Assembly: GCA_023229505.1 (NCBI GenBank)
Contig: JALNZD010000048.1
Coordinates: forward strand, 1 to 31,321
DNA length: 31,321 bases
Reading direction: 5' to 3'
DNA from: Bacteroidales bacterium
GTDB lineage: Bacteria > Bacteroidota > Bacteroidia > Bacteroidales > JAGOPY01
The notes under the pieces were generated by a model. The model worked only from the letters and a program-made list of their open reading frames with translations. It was not told the origin of the DNA and did not search any database. The translations under genes were made by a program, and so were the position numbers. Of this stretch, positions 1 through 7,909 are shown piece after piece (the stretch's first letter is position 1; each line of letters opens with the position of its first letter).

Positions 1-57
1 TTCAATGGCTACCCGGGCCTTAAAGGCCGCCGTAAATTTTCTTCTTTTTGCTTTCAT
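1..57 (-). CDS. IS3-family transposase OrfA, N-terminal part (runs off the left edge)
   Basis: Nineteen codons are visible, from the ATG at 57 to the window edge. The peptide begins MKAKRRKFTAAFKARVAIE, which matches the usual start of IS3-family OrfA (basic stretch, then a 'FT.EFKA.VA.EA'-type helix). OrfA supplies the DNA-binding half of the transposase, and OrfB, which would lie outside the window, supplies the DDE catalytic half. The sequence just upstream (about 60-115) cuts off an IS630-type gene, so this element appears to have landed inside it. The product call is firm for so short a piece; the subgroup cannot be judged. Confidence 0.7.
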   Translation of the reverse strand, partial: MKAKRRKFTAAFKARVAIE

Positions 58-84
58 AATACCACTGTTAAAATTAGACTTTTT

Positions 85-264
85 TCAACTTAACCAGTGG
101 TCTGAATTTTGGGGAGTATTATATTGTTCCGCCTGGGTTTCCCTGTCAACATTCAACAAAATCAATGCATGTATAATTTTCTTGGCCGCATGAGTACCAG
201 TTCGTGTAATCTCAATCAATTGTTCTCTCTCTTCAGAGGTCAATGTTACCTTGTACGTGTCCAT
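85..264 (-). pseudogene. IS630-family transposase, N-terminal fragment interrupted by an IS3-type element
   Basis: From the ATG at 264 the frame reads MDTYKVTLTSEEREQLIEIT and continues with a His-Ala-Ala-Lys-Lys segment and 'HALILLNVD'. This is the N-terminal helix-turn-helix of IS630-type transposases. Homology fades after about residue 43 and the frame stops at 87-85 after 59 codons, whereas intact proteins are several times longer and carry a DDE domain. The following bases run straight into the start of an IS3-type orfA, so the truncation is best explained by insertion. I cannot see a target-site duplication because the far end of the inserted element is outside the window. Confidence 0.65.
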
Positions 265-361
265 AACCGTTTTTTTCGGCTAAGATACAAAATTAAAATT
301 AAATTACGTCATATTAACTGTGACATGACACCAGGACCTAAAATTCAATAATTCGAGAATC

Positions 362-1228
362 TTATGAGCACGATATTCTAAGTGTACCCCATTTATCGAA
401 GTGTGCAATTTTTGTTTTGAACCAGCTAATAGCATCATTGTGTACAATAGCATAATTTCCTTCAAAAAATCGTTCAAGTTCTGGATGCCATTCTTCAAAG
501 ACTAATAAATGGTCGGCCTGTAGTTTTGTAATCTTATAGGGCAAGAATTCAATTGCTGAAAATACATCTCGTAAAAAGTGTTTACCAAATACCCAAGTAT
601 GATTATACTCAAATTGCAATACTGAAATATTTTCATTCTTAAACATCGGCAATGTGCCTAGAATTACTTCCATATCGTGTCCTTCAGTATCACATTTTAG
701 GAGATGAACATGTGATATTTTTTTTGATTCGCAATATTGATTTACAGTATTTTGTTGTACGGTTATTTTAGTTTTTTTATCTGCTATTCCTTCAGGGTAG
801 AAGGAATTTGATTCAGAATTCAATCCTCCAATATAAAATTCCGCAAACCCGTCAGAATTAGACATCGCAATTTCCTCGATACAAATATTAGCATTAGTAT
901 TTAGTAAATTATTTTTCAGCGTGGATGCAATGTCTGGAGCTGGCTCAAACAAAAATAAGTTAAACGAACTATTATTTTTGAGATCTCGAGATAGTAGCAA
1001 AAGATTATTAGACCACTCCCCAATATTTGCCCCTATATCAAATATTACAAATTTATTTTCATTATGTACATTTTTAGCGAGCAAAACAGCTTTTTGCACC
1101 ATAAATTCACCATTAGTATTACTGTTATTATTTATATCACCGCGACAAAACATATATAAACCTCTCCCTAGACGATATGCATCCCTTCCCATAAAAAAAA
1201 TAATTATTTTGAAAATCAGTTTCTTCAT
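362..1228 (-). CDS. FkbM-family SAM-dependent methyltransferase
   Basis: This 288-residue protein has the FkbM layout: a SAM-binding motif I at residues 63-71 (FDIGANIGE), a 'LFLFEPAP' acidic strand, and the family's C-terminal 'LLKCDTEGHDMEVILG' motif. FkbM proteins O-methylate sugars, and in polysaccharide loci they usually modify a glycan residue. It starts 12 bases after the stop of a truncated glycosyltransferase stub at 1241-1384, so it is probably the last gene of the minus-strand operon before the IS debris. The acceptor sugar cannot be deduced. Unlike the second FkbM gene in this window (16878-17770), all key motifs look intact. Confidence 0.85.
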   Translation of the reverse strand: MKKLIFKIIIFFMGRDAYRLGRGLYMFCRGDINNNSNTNGEFMVQKAVLLAKNVHNENKFVIFDIGANIGEWSNNLLLLSRDLKNNSSFNLFLFEPAPDIASTLKNNLLNTNANICIEEIAMSNSDGFAEFYIGGLNSESNSFYPEGIADKKTKITVQQNTVNQYCESKKISHVHLLKCDTEGHDMEVILGTLPMFKNENISVLQFEYNHTWVFGKHFLRDVFSAIEFLPYKITKLQADHLLVFEEWHPELERFFEGNYAIVHNDAISWFKTKIAHFDKWGTLRISCS

Positions 1229-1240
1229 TTTTTTAAATTT

Positions 1241-1384
1241 TTAATGATTTATAGTTATGTTTGAACCCCAATGAAGATAATATATGCGGTCGAAATCAAA
1301 AGCTTTTGATTGGAACTCGATAACATTTTCAACACCTCGTTTGTGTAGTCTGAAAGAATTGTTCCCCAGATATAAAATTTTCAT
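1241..1384 (-). pseudogene. Glycosyltransferase N-terminal stub (47 residues)
   Basis: The ATG at 1384 overlaps the stop of the upstream glycosyltransferase gene in an ATGA arrangement, as expected for a real coupled start. The peptide opens MKILYLGNNSFRLHKRGVEN and goes on to '..YYLHWGSNITINH' before a stop at 1243-1241. This resembles the first strand-loop-helix of the GT-B fold in GT4-type glycosyltransferases, which normally run to about 350-400 residues. The next gene begins 12 bases later, so the rest has been deleted rather than shifted into another frame. It is probably non-functional. Assignment to glycosyltransferases rests on the N-terminal pattern alone. Confidence 0.5.
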
Positions 1385-2379
1385 TTAAATACGGTTTCAA
1401 GTATTTTTCTAACTCTATGTTCGTAAGTGTGATTCTGCAAAAAATGATCATATTGAATGTTCGCCATTTCATGCCTTAATGCAGGTTTATCCAGATAGAA
1501 TTTAATTAGGTCAATAGCTTCGTTAATGGATTTGAAAGTAAATTTAGCAGCATCAACCTTTGAGAATTCATTGACAGTTACTCGATAATCACAAATCTGG
1601 AAAGCCCCGATTCCAGCACTTTCGAAAAACTTACCATTGACAGATTCGATCTCAGCATAGTGAAAATTATTAAATAAAATTTTTGATCCGAATAGCAATT
1701 CTGCTTTTCTTTCACCTGTGATCCATTCGTTACGGAAATATTTATCAAGTTCGGGTATGAAAAATCGCTTGTCTTTTTTACCAAATAAAGTTACATTAAC
1801 ACCAGAATTAACTAATTTCTTAATCATACTAGCTCTATAAGGGTATAAAGATCCAAAAGCCAAAACATCTATATTAGTTTGTCTCTCAAGTTCAATCCTA
1901 TTTAAATTTGGTTTTTGATGCACACGAGGATTAAATGCCTCTGGTAAGTACTTTGCATTCAAATCCATCTTTTGTTTCATGAAATTAACAATATAGGGAT
2001 CTTTTGTGAAATAGAAATCATAGGGTGAAGCAAATATTTGTTGATGTTCGAAGTTTGTGAGGGCATCGGGATTGATATGAATAACCGGGATATGTTGCAG
2101 TTCATTTTTTATTATTTTAATGCAAAGCGGATTAATAAAACGATAAGTGCCAATTACTAAATCAGGTTTGATCTCAATTACTTTTTTCGCTAACTTTTTA
2201 AATAAAAATTCATCGTACTTAATAAAGTATTTAATAGCATGGTAGTTAATTGCATATTTGATAGGAACAACATCGGTTATGTCTAAAATTATAGCCTCAT
2301 GACCTAAAAAACGAAATGAGTCTGCCAAGTGATACTCAAGCGTATCATATCCCTTGCTTCCTATTATTGTAACTTTCAT
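1381..2379 (-). CDS. CgeB-like glycosyltransferase (GT-B fold)
   Basis: This 332-residue protein begins MKVTIIGSKGYDTLEYHLAD. In its C-terminal half it carries the CgeB-type donor-site pattern '..VNGKFFESAGIGAFQI', followed by a 'FK..NEAIDLI.FYLD' helix and the closing '..HTYEHRVRKIL' typical of glycosyl-transferase families of this kind. It most likely adds one sugar of the repeat unit on the cytoplasmic side of the membrane. It follows the capF-like gene after a 93-base gap and is coupled by ATGA overlap to the stub at 1241-1384. The linkage and donor are not predictable from sequence. It belongs to the same broad family as the frameshifted gene at 13082-14155. Confidence 0.75.
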   Translation of the reverse strand: MKVTIIGSKGYDTLEYHLADSFRFLGHEAIILDITDVVPIKYAINYHAIKYFIKYDEFLFKKLAKKVIEIKPDLVIGTYRFINPLCIKIIKNELQHIPVIHINPDALTNFEHQQIFASPYDFYFTKDPYIVNFMKQKMDLNAKYLPEAFNPRVHQKPNLNRIELERQTNIDVLAFGSLYPYRASMIKKLVNSGVNVTLFGKKDKRFFIPELDKYFRNEWITGERKAELLFGSKILFNNFHYAEIESVNGKFFESAGIGAFQICDYRVTVNEFSKVDAAKFTFKSINEAIDLIKFYLDKPALRHEMANIQYDHFLQNHTYEHRVRKILETVFK

Positions 2380-2472
2380 AGTTTTATGAATTGTAGAATG
2401 TATTTTTTAACAAATTATTAAAAGGCATATGAAACGCAATTTTGATTTCGAGGTTCAAAAATTTATTGCTTT

Positions 2473-3231
2473 TTATTTGGAGGGTAACAACGGATGATCA
2501 ATGTAGCTTTTGAAGGTATTAAACAAATTAAAATCAAAAGGACTGTTTATCTCAGGCATAACACCATATTTAGAGTAACACTCATTGTAGTACTCTAATT
2601 GATTCAAAATTACCGAAACTTTTTTTTGATCGGTAAAAGAAACTATATAGTTCGGATTGTTCTCTTTATTAATGATACATTGTAAGATTATTTTCACTAA
2701 ATCATTTATGTAGATTAGCTTCAGTTCTGCATCTACAATTATTTTGGAAATCTCATTATGTGTAAGTTGATATGAAAATGTAGCTATTACAGAAGCATAC
2801 TTTGGTCGTGCAAGTGGGCCATAAACATTGGGCAATATCATACCTGTAAACGGAACATTATTTTCCTTTGCCCACTTACCTAATAAATTACGACCTTCTT
2901 TCTTTGATTTGCTATATTCAGAATTTAGTTCTTCTTGAATGCTAGAAGTAAATATAATGTGAGGTTTTGTATTCGTTTTATCTAGTGAAGCGATTAGTTT
3001 ATTTATTAGATTAATATTCGTGTTGTAAACAACATCTAAGACTTCATGTCTGCACATTGCGGCAAGATGTACTATTACATCACAACTCGTAACCCATTCT
3101 TCTAATAGGTGTTGATCTTCAAAATAGTCATCTTCAAATTGGACTGTTTCAAATTTGTTTTTATCCAAATTTAAAAAGTTAAACAAATGTGTACCTATAA
3201 AACCATTTTGTCCTGTAATTCCAACTCTCAT
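2473..3231 (-). CDS. CapF/WbjC-like reductase lacking the C-terminal cupin domain
   Basis: An extended SDR of 252 residues with the Rossmann motif GITGQNGFIG at residues 4-13, a YSKSK (YxxxK) active site, and the CapF-type stretch 'PKYASVIATFSYQLTHNE'. CapF/WbjC/FnlB normally has about 370 residues: the SDR part reduces C4, and a C-terminal RmlC-like cupin epimerises C3 of the 4-keto sugar made by CapE. Here the protein ends where the cupin should begin and no cupin follows. It lies 6 bases downstream of capE, so the pair is coupled. Without the cupin the enzyme may act as a simple 4-ketoreductase (compare the WbvR step towards UDP-L-RhaNAc), or it may be a truncated relic. The family call is firm; the activity is uncertain. 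Confidence 0.75.
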   Translation of the reverse strand: MRVGITGQNGFIGTHLFNFLNLDKNKFETVQFEDDYFEDQHLLEEWVTSCDVIVHLAAMCRHEVLDVVYNTNINLINKLIASLDKTNTKPHIIFTSSIQEELNSEYSKSKKEGRNLLGKWAKENNVPFTGMILPNVYGPLARPKYASVIATFSYQLTHNEISKIIVDAELKLIYINDLVKIILQCIINKENNPNYIVSFTDQKKVSVILNQLEYYNECYSKYGVMPEINSPFDFNLFNTFKSYIDHPLLPSK

Positions 3232-3237
3232 TGTGGA

Positions 3238-4254
3238 TTATTTAAGTTCTTCTTTGATAATATCCAATCCAATTAACAATTCTATTGTTTCATTAACATT
3301 TAATTGTTTTGTATTGTATGAGTTAAACTCTTCTGCTATCTTGCTTTTTTCTGTTCCTTTCTCTAAGTATAATGAGTAGTTTAAATCCCTATTATCAGAT
3401 GGTATTCTATAAAAGGAACCGAGATCAATAGCTTTCGTCATTTCTTCTCTATTGCAAAGTGTTTCATGAACTTTTTCTCCATGACGTGTACCAATTATTT
3501 TTATTTCACTTTTTGAATTGAATATTTCTATAAGTGCCTTTGCTAAATCTAATATCGTACAAGAAGGAGCTTTCTGAACAAAAATATCACCAGGAACAGC
3601 ATGGTTAAAAGCAAATTTAACTAAGTCAACAGATTCATCAAGCGACATCATGAATCTGGTCATTGAAGGATCTGTAATTGTAATCGGTTTTTCTTCCTTA
3701 ATTTGGGTTATAAATAATGGAATAACTGAACCACGTGAGCCCATAACATTTCCATATCTGGTACCACAGAATACTTGCTTATTAGGATCCAAATATCTTG
3801 ATTTTGCTATCATCACTTTCTCCATCATAGCTTTTGAAATCCCCATCGAATTTATTGGATAAACTGCCTTGTCTGTGCTAAGTACCACTACTTTACTTAC
3901 ATTGTTTCTATATGCAGATTCCAGTAAATTTGAAGCTCCTAAAATATTCGTCTCAACTGCCTGTAATGGGAAGAATTCACAACTTGGAACTTGTTTTAGT
4001 GCTGCTGCATGAAAAACATAATCAACATCTTTTGTTGCTTCATATATTGAATTAATTTCCCGAACATCACCAAGAAAAAATTTTAGCTTTTCGCTTTGAT
4101 ATTTAAGTCGCATTTCATCCTGTTTTTTTTCATCTCGACTGAAAATTCGGATTTCTTTAATTTTAGTTTTAAGAAATTGTTTTAATACAGCATTTCCGAA
4201 AGAGCCTGTACCACCAGTAATTAATAAGGTTTTGTTATCAAAATTAGTGTCCAT
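3238..4254 (-). CDS. capE: UDP-GlcNAc 4,6-dehydratase/5-epimerase (CapE/WbjB/FnlA type)
   Basis: At 338 residues this matches CapE length. Visible features are TGGTGSFG at residues 13-20, the 'AALKQVP' loop, 'FPLQAVETNILGASNL', and STDKAVYPINSMGISKA around residues 126-142. As in characterised CapE/FnlA enzymes, the usual active-site Tyr of the YxxxK motif is Met (M137...K141), which separates it from FlaA1/PseB-type dehydratases. The reaction converts UDP-GlcNAc to UDP-2-acetamido-2,6-dideoxy-L-arabino-4-hexulose, the first step to UDP-L-FucNAc, L-PneNAc, L-RhaNAc or L-QuiNAc. Its partner reductase follows directly, but no intact 2-epimerase (capG/wbjD) is present in the window; only a possible relic lies at 29423-29536. 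Confidence 0.88.
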   Translation of the reverse strand: MDTNFDNKTLLITGGTGSFGNAVLKQFLKTKIKEIRIFSRDEKKQDEMRLKYQSEKLKFFLGDVREINSIYEATKDVDYVFHAAALKQVPSCEFFPLQAVETNILGASNLLESAYRNNVSKVVVLSTDKAVYPINSMGISKAMMEKVMIAKSRYLDPNKQVFCGTRYGNVMGSRGSVIPLFITQIKEEKPITITDPSMTRFMMSLDESVDLVKFAFNHAVPGDIFVQKAPSCTILDLAKALIEIFNSKSEIKIIGTRHGEKVHETLCNREEMTKAIDLGSFYRIPSDNRDLNYSLYLEKGTEKSKIAEEFNSYNTKQLNVNETIELLIGLDIIKEELK

Positions 4255-4318
4255 ATATCTAAAATTATTTAATGATGTTTTGTTAAGTGTATTGTTTCTT
4301 TTAAAGAATAATAACTGA

Positions 4319-4688
4319 TTATATTTGATATTTTAGTTCATCCCAATAGTTATGTTTGTTGTACCATTGGAGGCGGGAATTAAAATTAAATATTAATCCC
4401 CAGATTTTTAGAAGAAAAAATGGTGAGTCTTTCCATATTGACAATCCTTCTTTAATTCTACAATACTGTTTGTGTTTTAACAGTATTAACATTGATTTAT
4501 AGAATTGAAAAATTAGATTGTATTTATAATCTTTCATGGCTTTTTGGGTCTCTTTTGGTAAAAATACCTTATAATTTCTGATGCAATCTTTTAATATCAG
4601 AAAATCCCAATATTTATGACGCCAATGAGGGTATAGATAAGTATGATTTTTTTCTCTGAGTGTTAATTCAATTAGGTGCTCTGGAATG
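4319..4688 (-). pseudogene. 3' fragment of a glycosyltransferase fused to a dehydrogenase fragment
   Basis: An open frame of 137 codons covers 4319-4732, but its first 15 or so codons are an out-of-frame reading of the upstream dehydrogenase gene (see 4689-5092). The genuine homologous part starts near 'IPEHLIEL' and continues with '..YLYPHWRHKYWDFLIL' and a basic, aromatic-rich tail. That composition is typical of the C-terminal region after a GT2-type catalytic domain. No donor-binding N-terminal domain is present. I read this as the 3' end of a glycosyltransferase gene left by a deletion. The family assignment is tentative; it could be another cytoplasmic enzyme tail. Confidence 0.45.
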
Positions 4689-5092
4689 TATACAAACTTC
4701 TTCCGTTGCACTTGGGTAAACAGTTGATTCATATATTACGATATCCCCTTTTTTATAACTGCACCAATTGTTTCTGACGCTTTTATTAATGGAGTCATAT
4801 CTGGTCGTCGGTCTGCTGAAATGGGGGTTGGAACGGTTACTATATAGATATTTGAGGATTTAATATCTTCTATATTAGTAGTCAGTTTTAGTCCAAAATT
4901 GGAATTATTACCTGAATTTAAAACTTTTGAAAGTTCTTCATCGGAAGCTTCTAATGTTGAATCATGTCCGCTACTCAATTCTTCAATTCTATGATTATTA
5001 ATATCAAACCCGACCACATAATTTTTTTTTGCGAATTCAATTGCTAAAGGAAGACCTACATAACCCAAGCCTATAATTGATATTTTTTCCAT
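4689..5092 (-). pseudogene. UDP-N-acetylhexosamine dehydrogenase (TviB/WecC-like), 5' fragment with a frameshift
   Basis: From the ATG at 5092 the frame encodes MEKISIIGLGYVGLPLAIEF, then 'VGFDINNHRIEEL' and 'YIVTVPTPISADRRPDMTPL', the N-terminal Rossmann domain of nucleotide-sugar dehydrogenases. It stops at 4738-4736. With one extra G in the run at 4745-4748 it would continue 'KKGDIVIYESTVYPSATEEV', which is the expected next motif of the family, up to about 4689. There it joins unrelated sequence. Intact enzymes have about 420 residues and a catalytic Cys in the missing half, so the product cannot work. An upstream ATG at 5146 is in frame but the family begins at 5092. Confidence 0.8.
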
Positions 5093-5114
5093 TTTATTAT
5101 TATTATTATTATAA
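5093..5114. repeat. Trinucleotide (AAT/ATT)n tract next to a start codon
   Basis: About six to seven AAT units, read on the minus strand, lie immediately before the ATG of the dehydrogenase fragment at 5092. The tract occupies the place where a ribosome-binding region would be. Changes in unit number would alter leader spacing without changing a reading frame. Because the downstream gene is broken, any effect is probably historical. Confidence 0.6.
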
Positions 5115-5359
5115 TTTTTTGAATGAATAAATCTTAAATTTCTCATAGTAAGAATATACCTTTCAAAACCGAATGATTATCAGATTCATTTCATAAAGAT
5201 TAGAGAGATGTTCTAACCACGATGCTTCTAAATGTTGTCGATTACCTAATCTGTGGAATAAGTGCAAAGATTGGTAAACTAACAAACCCAAATAAAAATT
5301 ATATTCGAAAAATTACCCGAAACTTTTATTTATGTTGCTATATATGGAGAATATCAACA

Positions 5360-6076
5360 TTAAAGATTAAAACCAGCTACAGTTGCATCCTTATAAAACA
5401 TCTTCACAGTATCAAGCGAATAATTCTCTAAATCATATCCTACCAAATCAAGCTTTTTTAAGATGTCATTAGTTACGGTAATAATTTGGCAACCAATCTG
5501 ATCTGCATGGAAAATATTTAAAAGTTCTCTTGGACTAGCCCAAATTACTTCTGCCTTCGGTTTTAGTTTGGTAACCTCCACTGCCGCTGACATTAATGAT
5601 ATTGGATCTATTCCGGTATCAGCGATTCTACCTGCAAAAACGGAAACATAAGAAGATACTTCGGGATTAAGGCTTAAAACGACGTCACGAACTTGTCCCA
5701 AGGTCATGATTGCAGTAATGTTTAGTTTAACGCCACTGTCGCTTAATTCTTTTATTAGTGCACAGGTTGATACTTTTTTTGTATTGGTAATTGGAATTTT
5801 TACATAAACATTATCCCCCCAGGTTGCTATTTTAAGTGCCTGACGTTTCATTTCGTCCAATTCGTCTGAAAAAACTTCCAAAGACAGAGGTTTATCAGTA
5901 ACTGTTTTTAAAATATCTCTGGCAAAACTTTCATAATCGGTAATTCCGGCTCTTTTCATTAAGGTTGGATTTGTCGTTAACCCCTTTATTAAAGGTTTAT
6001 TGTACATTTCGATCATTCCATTTTTGTCAGCTCCATCTGCAAAAATTTTTACTTTAAGCGAATCTAAAATTTTCAT
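5360..6076 (-). CDS. Transaldolase-family protein (fructose-6-phosphate aldolase-like size)
   Basis: This 238-residue protein is a short transaldolase. It has the KGLTTNPTL motif at residues 31-39 and the Schiff-base lysine in VYVKIPIT (K93), followed by 'LNITAIMTLGQV' and 'SVFAGRIADTGIDP'. The family transfers or cleaves dihydroxyacetone units and in the pentose-phosphate pathway helps form sedoheptulose 7-phosphate. It begins 11 bases after gmhB and ends the heptose cassette. The natural inference is that it enlarges the sedoheptulose 7-phosphate pool used by GmhA next door. Short members can also be fructose-6-phosphate aldolases, so the exact reaction is open. The final residues 'ATVAGFNL' look complete. 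Confidence 0.85.
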   Translation of the reverse strand: MKILDSLKVKIFADGADKNGMIEMYNKPLIKGLTTNPTLMKRAGITDYESFARDILKTVTDKPLSLEVFSDELDEMKRQALKIATWGDNVYVKIPITNTKKVSTCALIKELSDSGVKLNITAIMTLGQVRDVVLSLNPEVSSYVSVFAGRIADTGIDPISLMSAAVEVTKLKPKAEVIWASPRELLNIFHADQIGCQIITVTNDILKKLDLVGYDLENYSLDTVKMFYKDATVAGFNL

Positions 6077-6087
6077 AATATTTAAAA

Positions 6088-6627
6088 TTAAGTAAGTGAA
6101 ATAATTATTTGTGTTGCTTCTAGAAAATTACGACTGTTGTAGTCAGGTTTAATGTTCTTTTCTTTATATTCTAAGTCAATAAGAATCGTTTTGACTCCAG
6201 CATTTTTGCCGGTTTCAATATCTCTCCAGCGATCGCCTACCATAAAAGAATAGTCTAAATCAATATTCCATTTTTTTGCTGCAGTTTGGATCATTCCTGG
6301 CTTCGGTTTTCTACATTCACAATTATCCGCGTTATCATGAACACAACAAAAGAAATCATCAATGATTAATTCTTGTTTCAGATAGTTATTGATGTCATCA
6401 ACAATTTTCATTGGTGTTGTACCTCTTGCTACATCCGGCTGGTTGGTAATAACGATTAGCAAATAGTCAAGTTCTTTGAGTTGTTTTAACCCTTCTTTTA
6501 CTCCTTCAGGTATTACCAGTTCATTAACTGATTTAGGCGGATATGGTTTTCCATCAACAATAACGGCATTATTCAAGACACCATCCCTGTCGAGAAAAAC
6601 GGCTTTTACTTTTGGGTTGATTCCCAT
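6088..6627 (-). CDS. gmhB: D-glycero-D-manno-heptose 1,7-bisphosphate phosphatase (HAD family)
   Basis: GmhB removes the 7-phosphate from heptose 1,7-bisphosphate. The 179-residue length fits. The HAD nucleophile motif is FLDRDGVLN at residues 11-19, motif II is 'VITNQP', and the zinc-binding Cys/His loop typical of GmhB is seen in 'CCVHDNADNCECRKPKPGM'. The Mg-binding 'MVGDRWRDIETG' follows. The start at 6627 overlaps the end of gmhA by 22 bases, which indicates translational coupling. With hddA, hddC and gmhA it completes the GDP-heptose route. A histidinol-phosphate phosphatase would be the main alternative, and the neighbours exclude it. Confidence 0.88.
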   Translation of the reverse strand: MGINPKVKAVFLDRDGVLNNAVIVDGKPYPPKSVNELVIPEGVKEGLKQLKELDYLLIVITNQPDVARGTTPMKIVDDINNYLKQELIIDDFFCCVHDNADNCECRKPKPGMIQTAAKKWNIDLDYSFMVGDRWRDIETGKNAGVKTILIDLEYKEKNIKPDYNSRNFLEATQIIISLT

Positions 6628-7205
6628 TTGGTCTGATTGACCTTAAGTTTTGGATGAGATACCAGTAAATGCCATATCACTGCCTGAAAGGCTTCGGAAT
6701 GTGGCGTAACAGTTTCGGGATTTACGGTTGGTACGATTACTGCGGCATCAGCAACTTTAACGGTATATCCGCCATCTCTGCCAACGATACCAATAATCTT
6801 CGATCCTCTTTCTTTTGCCAACTGCAATGCTTTCACCAGATTTGGGCTAATGTTTTTTTCGATATTACCGCCACCAACTGAAAGAATAAACAAGGTATCA
6901 TTGCTATTTAACTTACTTGTTTTGAGCCATTCAGCGAAAATTGTATCCCAACCTTCATCATTGGTTCGTGCAGTCAATTCAGAGACATTATCCGTTGGTG
7001 CATAGGATTCGATTCCGACAATCTTTCGGAAATCATTCACTGCATGAGAACAATTACCTGCGCTACCCCCAACTCCAAGAAAAAAAATCCTACCACCGGT
7101 TTGCTTAATTAATACAAGCAAGTCTGCCATCTTCTCAATCGCATCAACATCGATCTTGTTGAGGATTTCGATGGCTTCATTTAAGTGTTTTTTTGTGTAA
7201 TTCAT
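6606..7205 (-). CDS. gmhA: Phosphoheptose isomerase (SIS domain)
   Basis: GmhA converts sedoheptulose 7-phosphate to D-glycero-D-manno-heptose 7-phosphate. The 199-residue protein is a single SIS domain: 'RIFFLGVGGSAGNCSHAVND' near residues 39-58, 'LFILSVGGGN' mid-protein, and a histidine-bearing 'TVTPHSEAFQAVIWHLL' helix near the end, all typical of GmhA. The ATG at 7205 overlaps the hddC stop (ATGA) and the 3' end overlaps gmhB, so the genes are translated as a block. The context with hddA and hddC points to the GDP branch rather than the ADP-heptose branch used for the lipid A inner core. Confidence 0.88.
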   Translation of the reverse strand: MNYTKKHLNEAIEILNKIDVDAIEKMADLLVLIKQTGGRIFFLGVGGSAGNCSHAVNDFRKIVGIESYAPTDNVSELTARTNDEGWDTIFAEWLKTSKLNSNDTLFILSVGGGNIEKNISPNLVKALQLAKERGSKIIGIVGRDGGYTVKVADAAVIVPTVNPETVTPHSEAFQAVIWHLLVSHPKLKVNQTKWESTQK

Positions 7206-7909
7206 AGGATATCTGTTTGTTTAAAATAATTTATTGTCTCTTGAAGTCCTTTATGAGACCCAATCTCATAAAATCGCTCAAACACCTCGTGACCTGCCAA
7301 CAAACCCTGAAGCGAAAGTTCGTGATAAATATCGGCCAGATCATACGGCTTATTGAATGGCACATTCTCAAGTACCGAAGCAGACAGCACCCCAAGCCCA
7401 TAGTCAATGTACGCCATTTCAGGGTTTGGCGCTTGCTTATCGTATTCAAATATAATACTATCTTTGAATAACACATTGCTCTTATCCCATTGGCCACTGT
7501 TTTTAAGCACCGTCATTATCGCCAGTTTACCGCTTAGGAGAAAGTTACGTTCCACTGCCCGAAAATCGATTGGCAGATAAGAATCTCCGTAAAATACAAA
7601 AAACTGCTCTCCCAATAGCGGCAAAGCTTGCTTCAAAGCACCACCTGTACCAAGCAAACGTGGACCATCATGCGAATAACTAACTATTATACCAAAATCG
7701 GATCCATCACCCACAATAGCTTCAACTTGATCGCCCATATAACCCAGGCACAGTATAACACGAGTAATCCCTTGACGCCGCAAATATTCTAGTTGCCGGA
7801 TTATGAAAGGTTTACCCCCAACATCGACCAGAGACTTAGGTATCTTTTCAGTAATTGGTCTTAACCGAGTGGACATACCACCAGCGAGTATCGCAACCGG
7901 CAGACTCAT
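7202..7909 (-). CDS. hddC: D-glycero-D-manno-heptose 1-phosphate guanylyltransferase (HddC-like)
   Basis: A 235-residue sugar nucleotidyltransferase. It opens with the signature LAGGMSTRLRPITEKIPKSL (residues 8-27), followed by 'VGGKPFIIRQLEYL', 'LLGTGGALKQA' and the metal-binding 'FYGDSYLP'. In the HddA/GmhA/GmhB setting this should join heptose 1-phosphate to GTP, giving GDP-heptose. The base specificity is inferred from neighbours and not visible in the motif. ATGA overlaps join it to hddA upstream and gmhA downstream. The DNA here is visibly richer in GC than that of capE and capF, which suggests the cassette came in as a unit. Confidence 0.82.
   Translation of the reverse strand: MSLPVAILAGGMSTRLRPITEKIPKSLVDVGGKPFIIRQLEYLRRQGITRVILCLGYMGDQVEAIVGDGSDFGIIVSYSHDGPRLLGTGGALKQALPLLGEQFFVFYGDSYLPIDFRAVERNFLLSGKLAIMTVLKNSGQWDKSNVLFKDSIIFEYDKQAPNPEMAYIDYGLGVLSASVLENVPFNKPYDLADIYHELSLQGLLAGHEVFERFYEIGSHKGLQETINYFKQTDIL

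Noticed and set aside
921..1244. Plus-strand open frame opposite the FkbM gene
   Set aside because: It is a shadow of an intact coding gene; the Ser/Leu-rich, low-complexity translation resembles no protein family.
4689..4732. N-terminal part of the 137-codon frame as a genuine protein start
   Set aside because: In the adjacent frame these bases encode the continuation of the dehydrogenase (STVYPSATEEV), so this start is accidental.
5262..5292. Bacteroidota-type promoter (TTTG and AATCTTTG on the minus strand) ahead of the dehydrogenase fragment
   Set aside because: The -7 element has a mismatch and the spacing to the nearest TTTG is about 16 bases rather than about 19-21; too weak to call.
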